DNA of 64,000 bases from Oxyruncus cristatus (lineage: Eukaryota; Chordata; Aves; Passeriformes; Cotingidae). A program made the position numbers and the translations under genes. Below, in pieces: positions 45,782-58,100 of this stretch; position 1 is the first letter of the stretch; each line of letters starts with the position of its first letter. The DNA is taken from the NCBI GenBank assembly GCA_013399855.1, contig VXAY01007012.1, positions 363,737 to 427,736 of the forward strand, read 5' to 3'. The notes under the pieces are model-generated. The model did no database searches and was not told where the DNA came from. It saw nothing but the letters and a program-made list of their open reading frames with translations.

Positions 45782-46534
45782 TTGAGAGACCATTCTTAAC
45801 TTGCATGGCCAGTCAGATTTAGTAAAGAAAACATAAAAATTTTGTGGCTCAAGTCAGTCCCAGCCACAAATTCTGGAAACCAAGCATGTCCATCTTTATC
45901 GGGACTGTCTGTAAGGAAGTGATTGTCAGAAAGCCTTCCCATAATCAAACTCCTGGTGGAGTCTTCCAATACATGCTGGAGTTCTCCATTTGAATCTACT
46001 TCTACTTCTGAGCTGATCGAAGATAAGGGCATTTTGAGATCAACTCTAACTAGTAATTCGTGTTCAGCATCCAAGCCCCCTCTATGCTTTAATCTGTTCC
46101 TTCTAACTTTAATCTAGTTAAAAACAAAGTTATTATGCCTATATGGCTTTTTTGTCTGAATTAACTAACTCAAGTAAGTCAATACAAGAGCAAGAAGCAC
46201 TTCATGTAATCCTACCTCTGCTTTATCAAAGTATTTACATATGCTGCTGTCTTTAAGCTCAACTATGAGTGTATTTATGTGCTTTCAGGAACCGAGACAT
46301 ATGGTTTTAATGACATGAAATCAGAGACTTCTTCCTATCTGAAATAGCACCTCTACCTTCCCCTGAGCATTAGAGTTTAAACAGCAAATGACTTTGATCT
46401 CTGCTAACCTTTATTTTGGTTGTGGAGTTGCAAAATGAAAACCCACATGACAAAGCTATGCCAAGCAAATTAACACACTGCTTTGCTCATCTCTGCTGAA
46501 CCCCCAGCCTAAGTTCTACTAAAAGTTAAATACA
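45782..46534. other. Unassigned non-coding sequence
   Basis: AT-rich, with no recognisable gene or repeat. Confidence 0.5.
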
Positions 46535-47110
46535 TTGCATGAAATAAAATATCACACACCTAGGTCTAATGGGACTCTGGTGTTTTGGTTCCCTTATGGG
46601 GACGTGCAGAGAAGACGAGGATGTGAGAGATACCTGAGAGCGTTTTCCAAAAAGAGAATGGGAGAAAAAGTTCTGATGTTCTTTTCACATTCAGTCCTAC
46701 TCAAAGTAATATATAGAGTAGACTCAAGTTTAGAAGAAGCAGCAAAGTCAACCATTGGGGTGAAGATCATAGAAATGATGCATGAATCTGTGCTGAGTAG
46801 GTCTCTCTCTGACTCTGTTTCTTGTCAAGTTACCTTCCCTGTAGCAAACTGGGGTATGACACGCTTCACTCCAAGGTGTCCAACCCTGATGCACAGCCTG
46901 GGCTGGGGCATTCCAAGTGTAAGTTTTGCTAAGCATGTCAGGCATCTGGTAGATACTAACTACCCTGTATACAAGCCAGAAGGGTTGGAGGTTGGTCTTC
47001 AGCACAGTGTGTTCCATGGTGCTAGCAATTTTCTGTTGGCTGTGTACAATGAACAGGGCCACCTCAACCACATCTATGTCTTCTCATTCTTATCACCTCC
47101 TTCTGACTGA
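46535..47110 (+). other. Unexplained 191-codon open frame, probably chance
   Basis: This is the longest frame in the window free of unknown bases. It opens with TTG. The first ATG in frame is at 46658, leaving about 150 codons to a TGA. The predicted protein has no signal peptide, repeat or domain I recognise, and another frame on the opposite strand is open for 107 codons. There is no splice-flanked structure, CpG island or neighbouring gene to support it. It could be part of an unrecognised old retroelement or a chance opening. Confidence 0.3.
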
Positions 47111-47179
47111 CGGCGGATCTCATGTTGGCACATTGCTGAAAAAAAAACCCCAGGCTTTAGTTTTGCTGGTTTATTATTT

Positions 47180-47199
47180 GGGGGTGGGGGGGTGGGGGT
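47180..47199 (+). repeat. G-run cluster, possible G-quadruplex
   Basis: Runs of five, seven and five G separated by single T bases, followed by a T-rich tract. The central run of seven can supply two G-triplets, so four strands are available in principle for a quadruplex. Confidence 0.7.
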
Positions 47200-47407
47200 G
47201 TTTGTTTTCTTTTTTTTGGCCAACAGAGCTTATGGCCAGATCAATTCCCTGATCTGTATCACCAGGAAGACCCGGGAACATTACTGTAAGCACAAAGAGA
47301 ATGAGTGGTTGTAGGGAAAAGGGAACTCAAAGGACCTTTCTAGTAACTCTTTCCAGCAGATTTTTCAAGAGCTATGCCAGATTAAAGCAATGACTTAATC
47401 ACTGCAT

Positions 47408-47450
47408 TAAGCAGTCAGCCTTTACTCAGGCAAATTTTCCATTATCAAAG
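47408..47450. repeat. Half of a palindromic old amniote repeat
   Basis: TTAAGCAGTCAGCCTTTACT followed by CAGGCAAATTTTCCATTA resembles one arm of the 'ttactcaggcaaaattcccattga' palindromic repeat recalled from amniotes. The second arm is not visible. Confidence 0.5.
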
Positions 47451-47870
47451 GACCATTTATGTTAGTGGGAAAAATCCGTATTCTCAAAGGGCTCTGGAAG
47501 TGCAGTGACAAGAGCAGTGCAAGTATTTATAAGACTTATCCCGGAATCTGGTTTATACTGAAAAATATGATCAATATCATCTTGATTCAGGTACAAGGGC
47601 CCTAGAGCTGTCACCTGTGTCCCTGTTTCATGCACCATTCTGGGGCCAAGAAATCTGTCTTTCCCCGAAGGTTTTCCCAGGGCTGCTATGCAGTATGGCC
47701 TCATTGAGAAAAGAATGAGACCCAGAAAGATCTGTCACATGCTGCAAACCCTCTGCACGTCATTCTGAAAAAAGGCTCCTGGTCCATCAAACACAAGGCC
47801 AAGAGAAGTGGGAAAGTGGCTTTTCCTTACACTCCCAGTGAAGTGTTTTGTGCCATCCCTGGCAAGCTCT

Positions 47871-47886
47871 GTGTGTGTGTGTGTGT
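47871..47886. repeat. (GT)8 microsatellite
   Basis: Eight perfect GT units. Confidence 0.93.
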
Positions 47887-50359
47887 AATCTCAGGGCAAG
47901 TGTGTGTCATGGGACAAGAGGCTGTTTATGCCCCAGGACCGTACGCGCTGAACTCAACCAAGGGGAAACTTCCCCACAACAGAGGCAGCTTTTTTGTGGA
48001 AACAACAAAACAAAAGGGAGTGCTGGGACCGGCTGCCCCCTCAATTGGAGGAGTGGAGGGTGTTGTTTCCAGCAATCCACCTGCGTGTTCATATCTGCCT
48101 CATTTGCATGCGTTTGTTTAAGCTTTTTAATTAGCAGAAGGCCAGATCCTGATTACATACACACGCGGGTACTGCTCAATTGATCCCGACGCTGGCCCAT
48201 CTTGCTGACCTTACAAACCATCTACCAACACCTCTCATTCAGCCCAGAGACAGAAGACACGTATCAGGCACATCAGAGAGTGAAGGGAGGGAGAGAAGCA
48301 GGAGTGGTTCACTGAGGAGATAACAACAGTTCTCCTCCTTCTCCCTGCACCACTGTGGGATGGGATGGGGCTGGGCATGACCTGGCAAGTCCTGCTGATT
48401 TGCTTCATCCCACAGATTACCCAGCAGCCCGGCATCAGTGCAGTCCCACTGCCGATCACATGATATCACCCAGCATAAATGCACCTAAATTGCTCAAGAG
48501 CCATATGCAGCCCAAGAGCCCCCATGGGTATAAAGTATCTCGCTTTCCCATGCAGTGAGATCAGAATCAGGCGCAGTATTGGGTTAGGGAGCGGCAATGG
48601 TTGTTCCATAATTAACTCTGAAACCGGGTTCTCATTAGACCTTGCTTTTCATAAACACCCTTCCCTCCACGCATGCCTAAATTCCTACTACTCATCAGGG
48701 AGGTTAATAGGGACTGAAGTCAGTAGAGAAGCTCCCATGGGTTCCACAAAGGTAGATTCACACCCACATAAGAAAGGGCAGTGAACTGGGTGCATCTCTT
48801 TGTCTATCTTCTTTTTTCCTAGATATATGCTCAGCACCTCTCAGTGTGAAGATCAAGCCGGGCTGCTGCTGCCAATGAATGTTGAATACAAGTCACAGTG
48901 ACACTCTGAAAGGGCAGGATATTATATCACCCTCCACATTGTGCAAAGTGTTTGCTCAGTGTCAGCTCTATTCAAAACTACTGTCACATCTCTTTCAGAT
49001 TTTTTTTTTTATTGTCGTTCACTGCTGTTGTTCCTTGGGCATATGCATGCTCCCTCATTTATTCAGGGTGCCCTGCCTCTGCGAAACAATAAATGTGGGC
49101 AGGTGTCGTGTGCCATACAGAGCAGACTTTTTCTTACGTGTCTGGATCAGGCCCGTCTTATCTTGCTCCGAAATGGGAGTTTTGCCAAAGCAAGAAGGCC
49201 AGGAAGGACAGATGCAGCTAAAGTGGCGATGGGTGAGTAGGTAGAATGCAGAGTGGAGCTCCTCTTCAGGCAGATAACCACAGCTCCAGTTCCTTTTTGG
49301 GTGTGGGATTCATGTCACCACTGAAGAGCAAGATGGGCACTTCATTTGTCAACCCAAGGATGTAGACTGGGTGAATCTTAGCCCCCTCATGATATAGGAT
49401 ATTCTTTTCCTAGAGGTTCTTGTCCCTCCCATATGCCTGGGGAAGGTCCTGCGACCTGTCTGGTTTGTCCCAGGTGTCTAATATCAACCTGCTCAACACT
49501 GGGCAAGCTGCATCCCACCCCTGGTGCCTGCCCCAGTGGCAGGGTTCTACCAACAGGCAGGGAGGAGGCAGAAGGCCAGGAAATCACAGTTATGCTCCTA
49601 GTGACTCTCCCCTTCCATCCTGTCCCTGTAAATCCACACCTTGTTTCATCTGCTCACCCAGGGGGAGATTAGATTTTTGAGCCTCTTGAAAATAATTAAC
49701 CCTCCACAACCTGAGCAAGTTTTAGCTGAGTGATGGCTTCTTAGCTGATTTCCAGGCTAAGAACCAGTGAAGGGGATCAACATGCAGTTTGAGAGCTCAG
49801 CACAAAGCAGGAATGTCCTAATAAATGGAGAGGAACACCCAAGGCCAGATTTCCAAGTCCTTTGGTCACTCATCTCGTGCCTCCAAAAGAGAAAAGGACT
49901 TTGCCTCACCTCAGTCACCAATGATGTTTGTCTACTCGCTAGGTTTCGGGACTTCCAAATGATTTCATCTTTCATCTCCCTTATCTTCTGAGGAGCCTTT
50001 CTCCCACTCCACCTCTGCTCTTCTCCACCTTAGCCCCTCTCCTCCCCAGCTGCCTCCATTGGCCCAAAAAACAACCACAAAAATGTGTGATTGCTTGGCT
50101 GTGGAGGGCAGAGAAGTGACTGGAGAGAGGCTTGGCCATTCCTCCTGCCAAAACTGCGAAAGGGGGAATTCAAGAGCAAGCTCAAAGCAACGAAGTCCTC
50201 TGGCTTGTTTGAGCAAATGTCAGTGATTGTGGAAGGCATTATCCCAACTGGGGATGTGACAGAGGCGAAAGAGCCCTTTTAGCTGGCAGTACCGCCTGTC
50301 CAAAGTGTAGAGGAAGGATGATCTCCTCATGAACGTGATGTACTCAACAAGGACAGAGA
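47887..50359. other. Unassigned non-coding sequence, largely repeat-free
   Basis: At 48139-48199 AAGGCCAGATCCTGATTACA and GATCCCGACGCTGGCCCATC lie in weakly inverted arrangement, possibly another palindrome-family remnant. Frames reach 121 codons without motifs. No gene is recognised. Confidence 0.45.
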
Positions 50360-50422
50360 GGAAGGGAAAACAGAGGTGAAATGACATGCCCCAGGCCACG
50401 TGACAGGCAAGTGGCAGAGCCC
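50360..50422 (+). mobile_element. MIR-type SINE core fragment
   Basis: AAAACAGAGGTGAAATGACA, TGCCCCAGGCCACGTGACAG and GCAAGTGGCAGAGCCC match in order the MIR core region ('aaactgaggt..aagtaacttgcccaaggtcac..agc.agtaagtggcagagcc'). The preservation is notable for such an old family. Confidence 0.75.
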
Positions 50423-51371
50423 AACGATGCTCCAGGAGCTGCTGTACAGCTACTACAACCTTCCCAAGTCTACCTAGGTAATCACCCGGGGATTCCCCAG
50501 CATTGCTGCTCCTACAGACCTCAGGGACTTCTCAGCCCAAAGCCCCGAGGCCCAGTATCTCATCCTGGGATGTTGCAGCAGCCTGAACAGGTGTGCTTCT
50601 GTTGAGAATAGTGAAGTTTCTGTCTTCCAGGACATCCCCAGATTATTCAGTCAAGCAAGGATGGCAGAACTCTTTGCACTTACAAGGAGATGACTGCAGT
50701 ATTTAAATTTTGATGGGAACAATTCCTTGGCAAGAAGAGATTCCTCTTTTTTTTGAACCAGACAGCTAAGGCAGTTCATTGGCTGTGCTCCACAGGTCAG
50801 CCCAGAACCTGCTCTTTGGAGAACTGGTGGACTTGAGAACTGGTTCCAGCATGTATATGCAGATTCCTTTGGACCAAGAATCACTAGCTGGGGGTACTCC
50901 TGTGGCCAGCTGTCTGCCACCCCCTGCCAGCTCTCGCCAGCCTTGGCAGGAAAGCCCACCATGAAATGCCACAGTTTCCAGCAGCATCATACCCAAAGTG
51001 CCATCACAACCAGTCAGGGCAAGTCAGAGCAACGCTAAGGCTGCTTGATGGTGTGTTTGCTGAGTCCCTCCACAGTGCAAAGGCACAAGAAGACAGAGAG
51101 GTGGTTTAAAGCATCCCTGCAGTGGGCTAACTCTGGGCCATGGCACTATGATGTGCACATACAGGTGTGTGTGAGCACATGTATCAATGTGAAGTATGGT
51201 TGATATATGTGAATGAATTCAGAGCCAACATTACAGCTCCGGGGGAGCCAATCCAACATTGTTACTCATCTAATTCCAAAGAGCAGTTATTCCTTTTAGT
51301 CAAAGTTTTATTTTTGTTTCAAATGTGATGTGGTTACAAACTCATTCCCTCGTATAATTTTGCTTTCCAAG
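50423..51371. other. Unassigned non-coding sequence
   Basis: No recognisable gene or repeat. A minus-strand 103-codon frame at 50651-50962 has no motif. Confidence 0.5.
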
Positions 51372-51414
51372 TTAATTACAAGATGTTCTAATTAATTATA
51401 TTTAATGATTAACG
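51372..51414. promoter_or_regulatory. Cluster of TAATTA homeodomain-type sites (candidate only)
   Basis: TTAATTA at 51372, TAATTAATTA near 51389 and TTTAATGATTAACG immediately after give several overlapping homeodomain core motifs within about 45 bases of unique-looking AT-rich DNA. Such clusters are common in conserved enhancers, but AT-rich sequence also yields them by chance. Conservation data are not available here. Confidence 0.25.
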
Positions 51415-54400
51415 TACAAACTCACAAGGAATGAACATTGCTTAGAGAACATTTGCTCTCAAAAGATATGTCTAGACTAGTTTGGTTTATCAGGAAAAGG
51501 TTGAAAAAATTAAAGTGAGAGAGAGCCAGGGAGAGAGAGCAAAAATACACTGTGTAAGAAAAATAACAATAAAAAAAAAGAAACCAAATTATGTCCAAAC
51601 AAGAGCATATTTTTCTTTGGAGTTCAAACACCACCTTTAACCATCTCCCCACCCAGGATCTGATTACTTTTAATGGGACTCTGCTTGTGATTTAAGTTGT
51701 TGTTCATTTGTACAGTAATTAAGCTGAGTTGAGTTGGTGTCTATTACATCATGGTTTATATTATGAATTCACACTGCAATTATGTGCGTGTGTGCAAGGG
51801 TAAGTGAGCAGAAAAAGGACCTTCTAGTTAAGATCACAACCGATAACTCTGGCAGGCTGAGTTTAGCTAAGCTCTGCCACTCTCTTCTTCTCCAGCCTCA
51901 ACCATGTCACCTCCAGACACCCGAATGACACATACAGGAGTGGGGACTTTGCCTCCAGACATCCTAATAACACAAGTTCCAGAGTGAAATGCCCATGAGG
52001 AAGCAGGATCCTGAGAGGAGGCTCTGAGACTGATCCTTCTCCCCTCGGGCTGGATCATTGCTGGCACCTGGGCACTCATCACTGAGCAGCCACGTGTCCA
52101 GCCCAGCAGGACCATGATTTTAAACAGGGTCTTCATTGCCACAAGGATGAGGGATTATAACATGATGCATCCATCCAGCGATAAGGAATACACACATACA
52201 TATCTATTACACAAGCCTCTGTTTGTAATGCACGTAACACATCATATGTTCATGTATAATAGACACCTAATTTCTAATGCAAGAAACTCAGATTTTATAC
52301 AGGCAGAAATCTGAGCGGATTAAGTCAAAATATGTTTTGAAGTCAGAATTAAAAAGCTACTTTTTTTTTTTTCCTTCTCTTCTATTTTGTCCAATTCAGC
52401 AAATTACCAGCGGGCTGAGAAACTCCTCTAAATGTTAATGCCAAGAGGATTGCAGCAAAGATTTTTCAAGCAGCAAGTTCAGAGCCCCCCCAGTTTGAAG
52501 CATGTGGATGCTCTGTTGGGTTTAGCGCTTGAGGTGTCACGTTGCTTGGTGAGCTGGCTGGGGAAAAGGACACCTCTCCACGAGGTGCTGCGCAAAGACA
52601 GGCTCCATTGTTTACCTGGATGGCTGAGTGCTCATGGCAAGGGGCACAGATATGCCAACTTTCATTTGTGCTGTAAAAGCAGGTCAGCATCATCTAGCCA
52701 GGTTTATTCTCACTAGCACCAGTGCTGAAGTCTCATTACCACCTTCCACCCAATGTTGCACTGGAGCAGATTGAAGGGAGAGAAAAATCTTGTTTCACCA
52801 AGTAATGACAGAGGTGTCAGATACTTCTGACAAGAACCTGAAGGAAAACACCAAAACACATTGTTCCTGCTAAAGCATTCGCTTCCATTCCGGTGTTAAA
52901 TAGCCCTGACTTTCTACTGTAGTTGTCCATCTTCATGACTTTTATATTTTTGGGAGATCTGGGAAGTGACCACAAGTGGATTGTGATTGTACAAGAAAAT
53001 AAAAGCAGCAGAAAAGGGCAATGAAGAATCTTGTCCCTTTTGGGTCTGCTGTGAAATGAATCTGTGCACATTAGGAAGGAACGAGTTAATATTTGGATAA
53101 ACCAAGCACTGCTTTTATCCCCCTTTCTTTTTAAGCACCAGGATCCCAACTATGCTCCCAAGTCCCTATTTAGCATCTCAGGCTACATTCTTGAAAGCAT
53201 TTAACTTCATCTATTCTAGTAAATAAGACATGCATGGGGCTGTTCTTTGGCCCAGAGGCCAATTGGCACAGCCCAATTTACGTCCCTGCTGATAAGCGTC
53301 TTTCCTTCCAAAACCGGGGGGCTGCATCTGAACCGCCCGTGGTGATGCTCCTTGGCCCAGGCCCATGTTCCTGGACCATGCCCAGGCATTGTCTGGGAGA
53401 ATGCTAGTTGGAACAGGACAAAACCATCACCAGGGACCATGCTAAGGGTTGGATAGTTTGAGAGATCATGTGCCAGTACCTGGGCTTGAGCCCTGGCCTT
53501 GTTTAGTTTATCAACACAGCCATAGCTTTAGGTGTATAAGTGTAATTATATAGGCACCTAATTCCCATGGATCTCCCTGCAGAATCCACCAAAAACAGGT
53601 TTCATAGCAGTCTGCACATGGCTTAGGAGCCTGCCTAAACTAACCAATAGAGAACACCAAAGAGGAAAACAGAAAAAATTAAATGTTTTAAATCCTGCCT
53701 CCCTGTACTATATAGGTTCCCTATTCCGTGCAGCAAGAGGATGTCTCCCTTTCCAGAGGATTCATGGCCCTGAGCCCTCTCCTGGAGTTGAGCCTTTTAA
53801 TTGTCTGAGAAACCCAAGGAAGGGATACGCGCTTTCCTCTTCCCAACCTCTTTTATCCCTCTTCTGAAGAACCTCGCAGCAGATGAGTAAGTACTGGGTG
53901 AGCTCACTCCTTCTTCTTAAAGGGTTTGGACTGTCTTTCCAGGAGAGTGCATGAAAAAAACATGGAAGGAGGAAGTTCTGGGATGCTGAAGGAAGAGGAG
54001 GACAAATAGAAAGTGTTGAGAGACACTAGCCAGGAGGGGTTGTTATTGACGTGCAAGTTTTTATTATTAAGCAACTGGGAGCAGAAGGGAGAAAAATAAA
54101 AAGAAATAAAGATTGGAAGACAATCTAAAATACTGTAGTAAAACAAAACTTTGCTTTACTGCTAATCCCACTGAAGTCTCTAGCCTGGTGTTGTCTCAGC
54201 AGAACATATTCTGTGAGCAACTTGGGAAGTAATTTGAGTGTCTCTGAAGTCTTTCATTGGCTCATCCAGTATTAAATCATCTGGCAATGAAGAAAAGTGT
54301 TTAAAGTTAACTTCCATACAAAACAAATTCCTCTGGAAAACTCTTGTCATTCAGCCCAGTTTACCCAAAGTCTGGTAGCATTGATTAGACTGGGGTTGGG

Positions 54401-54690
54401 TTTGAATTTTTTTATGTGTTTTCATTTCCTCAGTTGAAAAAAACATAATTAAAAAAGAGTACTGCAAACTTCTTTGGACTTACCCACTTAGTGGAAAACT
54501 TAGAAGGCAAACGTTTGAGCTTGGGAAGAGAAAGCTGGTGCTAGGCTTGTGACGTGCTTGTCTGTCATCCCTGGACAATGAAATTGCAATTACTGCTTCT
54601 CTGGAACACTGGGGATGAAAAGCCTTGTGCAAGTGACACTGAAGACCCAGGGAGGCAAGATTCTCGCTACCTCCTTCAAGGGTTTTGCAA
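51415..54690. other. Unassigned non-coding sequence, no recognised transposons
   Basis: Contains a GAGAGA/CAGGGAGA purine patch near 51518-51540 and a T-run at 52361-52372. Frames reach 110 codons without motifs. Confidence 0.45.
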
Positions 54691-55185
54691 CTAGACTAGA
54701 GCTGATGCTAAAAGCAACTCAGTACCCCCACTCAGGGGTGGTCTGACAGGACCCCTCTCCCTCCAATTCCTCACACAGGGATTTTGCATCCACACTAGTC
54801 TTTTCTTCTCCACTTTCCAGATGCCAGGGAGGCGATGAAGCCTTTGATGTTCCCAGAAGCCCTGCTTCAGTGTGCTTCCCTGCACACACCCACCAGTCTT
54901 CAGCCAACGCAAGGAGCTCCTCATCTGCAGGCAGCTTAACGCATCCTCCCAAAGGGCCTGCACTGTGTCTCGGCACATCCACCTGCTCCTACCTGGTCCC
55001 ATAAGTGTCTTGACACCTACCACTGGCTTCCAGCTGCCTATATCCACTTTAACCCTGGTCACATCAGGGTTTTTTTCACTTGTTTCCAACCCAATTCTCC
55101 ATTCTCGGTAGCTACACTGACAGTCCTGCTCACGTCTTCCTACCCGCAGGCTCGGGAAGCTGAAACACGCCGTCAAGTAACACAC
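54691..55185 (-). other. Two overlapping minus-strand open frames, function unknown
   Basis: A 164-codon frame spans the interval. A second frame (54719-54982, opening with GTG, preceded by an in-frame stop) encodes an acidic peptide including KLPADEELLALAEDWW and SLCEELEGEGSCQ. Its composition is more protein-like than most frames here, but no domain is recognised and no splice or retroviral context supports it. Confidence 0.2.
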
Positions 55186-58100
55186 CTAGTTAACTGTGTA
55201 ATGCTGTACCTATGGGGCAATTCCATCCCAGCACCTGCAGGGATCCTGATTACACCCTAAAACATGATATTTCAATTCCATTATCTGATCGGGCATTAGC
55301 AACTAATGAGTATATTAGTCAGTTCCTTTATTAAACTAGCGGCAGCATTTGATGCAATGACCTCCTGATGTAGCTCTTTGATGCCATGTGATTTGATTTT
55401 TATTTCTCCTTCTTTTTTTTTTTTTCCTTTTAATTGAGAAAGACACAGCAAAAGCAAATAGAAAAACTGTGAGGAGCAGAATTAGCACTTTGGCAGTGCA
55501 GGCAAATACATGTTCAGCAAGGAGGATAAATTTTATAGGAGCTGCAGAAAAGACAAGTGGCGAGCTCTAGCTAGCTAACATTTGAATATAACCATTCATT
55601 ATTCCTGTGCCATTATTATTATGAATTTGTTGTTGTTATTCTATTACACAGCCAGTCCTGAGGACTGGTTTTGCCATCTTTAACCTGGCGATCTTTCACC
55701 CTTAGCAATTGTTGTTTGGCCGTGTTACCACAGGGCTCGTTGTGCAAGAGGCTGTACAAGCCCAGAACAAAAAGGGGATGCCATCCCCGAGGCATTTCCA
55801 GTGTAAGTGACAGGTGAGTGACAACAGGCAGGTACACAGGTGGACAGAGGAGCATGAGGAAACAGGGACACGTGTGGCTAATCCAGGGGTGAAGGTTTGG
55901 AGCATAGCTTCGGGGTCAGCCAGCTACCTCCTCCAGTAAGGTTACATTAAATTCAGGCACTTAAATTCCGATGTCCTGGCAAAACTCCAGCCTGGGGAAT
56001 AATACAGAACACCCTACCAAAACTCCCATAATAGTTTTCACTAGATAAATCATCACACTTTTCCTTCCAACATGCTCTGATACCGCGGTCACAGCCCCGG
56101 ATGACTCCTGCAACCTTTTCCAACAATGGCTGCATTTGCACAGATTTCATCTCAGGTCCAGTTCTAACCTGATAGTTAATCATGAGAGTGTTCAGGGCTC
56201 CTTTGGATAATTACTGGAGTTATTAAGCTATCCCAAACTGAAGCATTAGGTGCTTTGCACCCAGGTAAATGGCTTCCACGGGCTTACATAAGAAGCATTT
56301 GCACTGGCCATAGATCATTTGTGGCACTGCTCTGGCATGTGAAACACCATCGTATGATCCGCCTGGCTTTGGGACTTTGAGGCTGGCTCACCCAGGAAGT
56401 AAAGTGCTAAGTACACAGGAGATTTTAACAGAATTATTTCTTCAGTCAGTTTTCTTCAGGAATCCAAGAAGCAGCAAAACAAGCTGAGTACAATGAGGAC
56501 AGAAAAAATGTCTCTGTGGGTATGGTGGAGGTTGGAAGACCCAACCTGCCTACTTTCTGCACGATCTTGTATCCAAGGGGTTAAAATATTACTACCACTG
56601 TGCCAAGTATGTAGTCTAAACCTAAGAGTCATGTGCTACCAAGCTGTTGTTTTCTCTCCCATCACTAGTAAAGTTGCTCCCTGCTGCACTGGAGAATTGT
56701 GCCTGCACTGGCCCTCCTTATAGTCATCAGAGGTGGGTTTCTGCTGGGTCCAGGGGGCTGATTCAGAATTCTTTTCAAGGGAAAGAGGCCCTATGTCAAG
56801 GTTCAGGATCAAAACACTACCCAGATATACTGCCAATCCTCAGACAAGTGCAACAACGGCTCCATGACTTCCCTTGACCAGGACTGGCAGGTGAGCCCTT
56901 CACCACCCATCTTCACAATAGGCGAAAACTGGGCGTTTTTGGGGGGTACCTACAGTAGACCAAACAGGAGCTGGGGGTCCTCCTCCCAGTGCACTGATCC
57001 CGCCAAACCAGCCCCTGTTAGGTTTTCCCAAGCAGACCCTCTGCTGCAAATCCCCCAGTCGCATGTCCAGGCACCCCTGGCAGGCCCCCAAGGCAAACCC
57101 CAGCACACCCAGGTCTGTAATGGGCCTGCCACCATCTGACTGCCCAGTTAACATCCTCCTGCTGCCTCCTTAATTATAATCCCTTTATTTTATCTAACCC
57201 CAATTGTAGCAGTTGGTGAGTCACTGGGCTCCATAACAAGACGATCAGGACACATTTCATATTACACTGCAGTTTTCATTCCAGGGCGTGGGCTGAAGGC
57301 GTTGTTTATTTATTTTAATTTGGTTCGGTTTGGGGTTTTCTCACAGGTGATGGAGTACAGAGATTTAAGCAGGGGGTAGAAGGGTGGAAGGGGTAAAAAA
57401 CAAAAACAACCTCAATCCATCTGGATCAATTAAATCTTGTTGAAAAGTTTTCAACCCCAGGGTTGCCTGAGGTAGGTCTAATAGTCACACTCTTTGGCAT
57501 TTAATGAAAATGCTAATGATTTCTCCTTTGGAATATATTTTCACTTCTAGTTTGAACAAGATGCATCTCTCCTCCAATCAATTCCACAAGCTCTTTATTT
57601 TTTTCCTTCCCATTTATGCGCGTGCCCCTTCAGGGCAAATTAAGAAATTATTGCCTCTATCCAAAAAGTAGCTGAAATGTGCAACCTTATGTTTCACGTC
57701 ACAGGGGTGGGGAGGAAAAAAAATAATCTTTACTTGGGAGAAACAATCCCATTTGGGTTACAGAGGAAAAAATGGCGTCAAACCTTTCTCATCGTGGTTC
57801 ACCAGTGAAAGCTGCAGGCCCAGGTCTCAACTGATGAAAATAAACCATTGATCCAACAGAACTGCCTTTAGATTGAAGACCTCACCTACAAAGTTCAACT
57901 GTCTTGTTAGTAGTTCATTGTAGCAAGAATAAGAGAGAGCAAATAAAGAAAAAGAGAGATGTGTAAATATAGGATGGGACTTTTCTCCCCCAACTTCTCA
58001 GGGATCATAATGAGTGCTTCAGGTCATCCATAGACTCTGGAAAGGGAGAGATTCACCCCATCCCAAATTAGACACTGAAATTTTTGATGGTTGAAACAAA

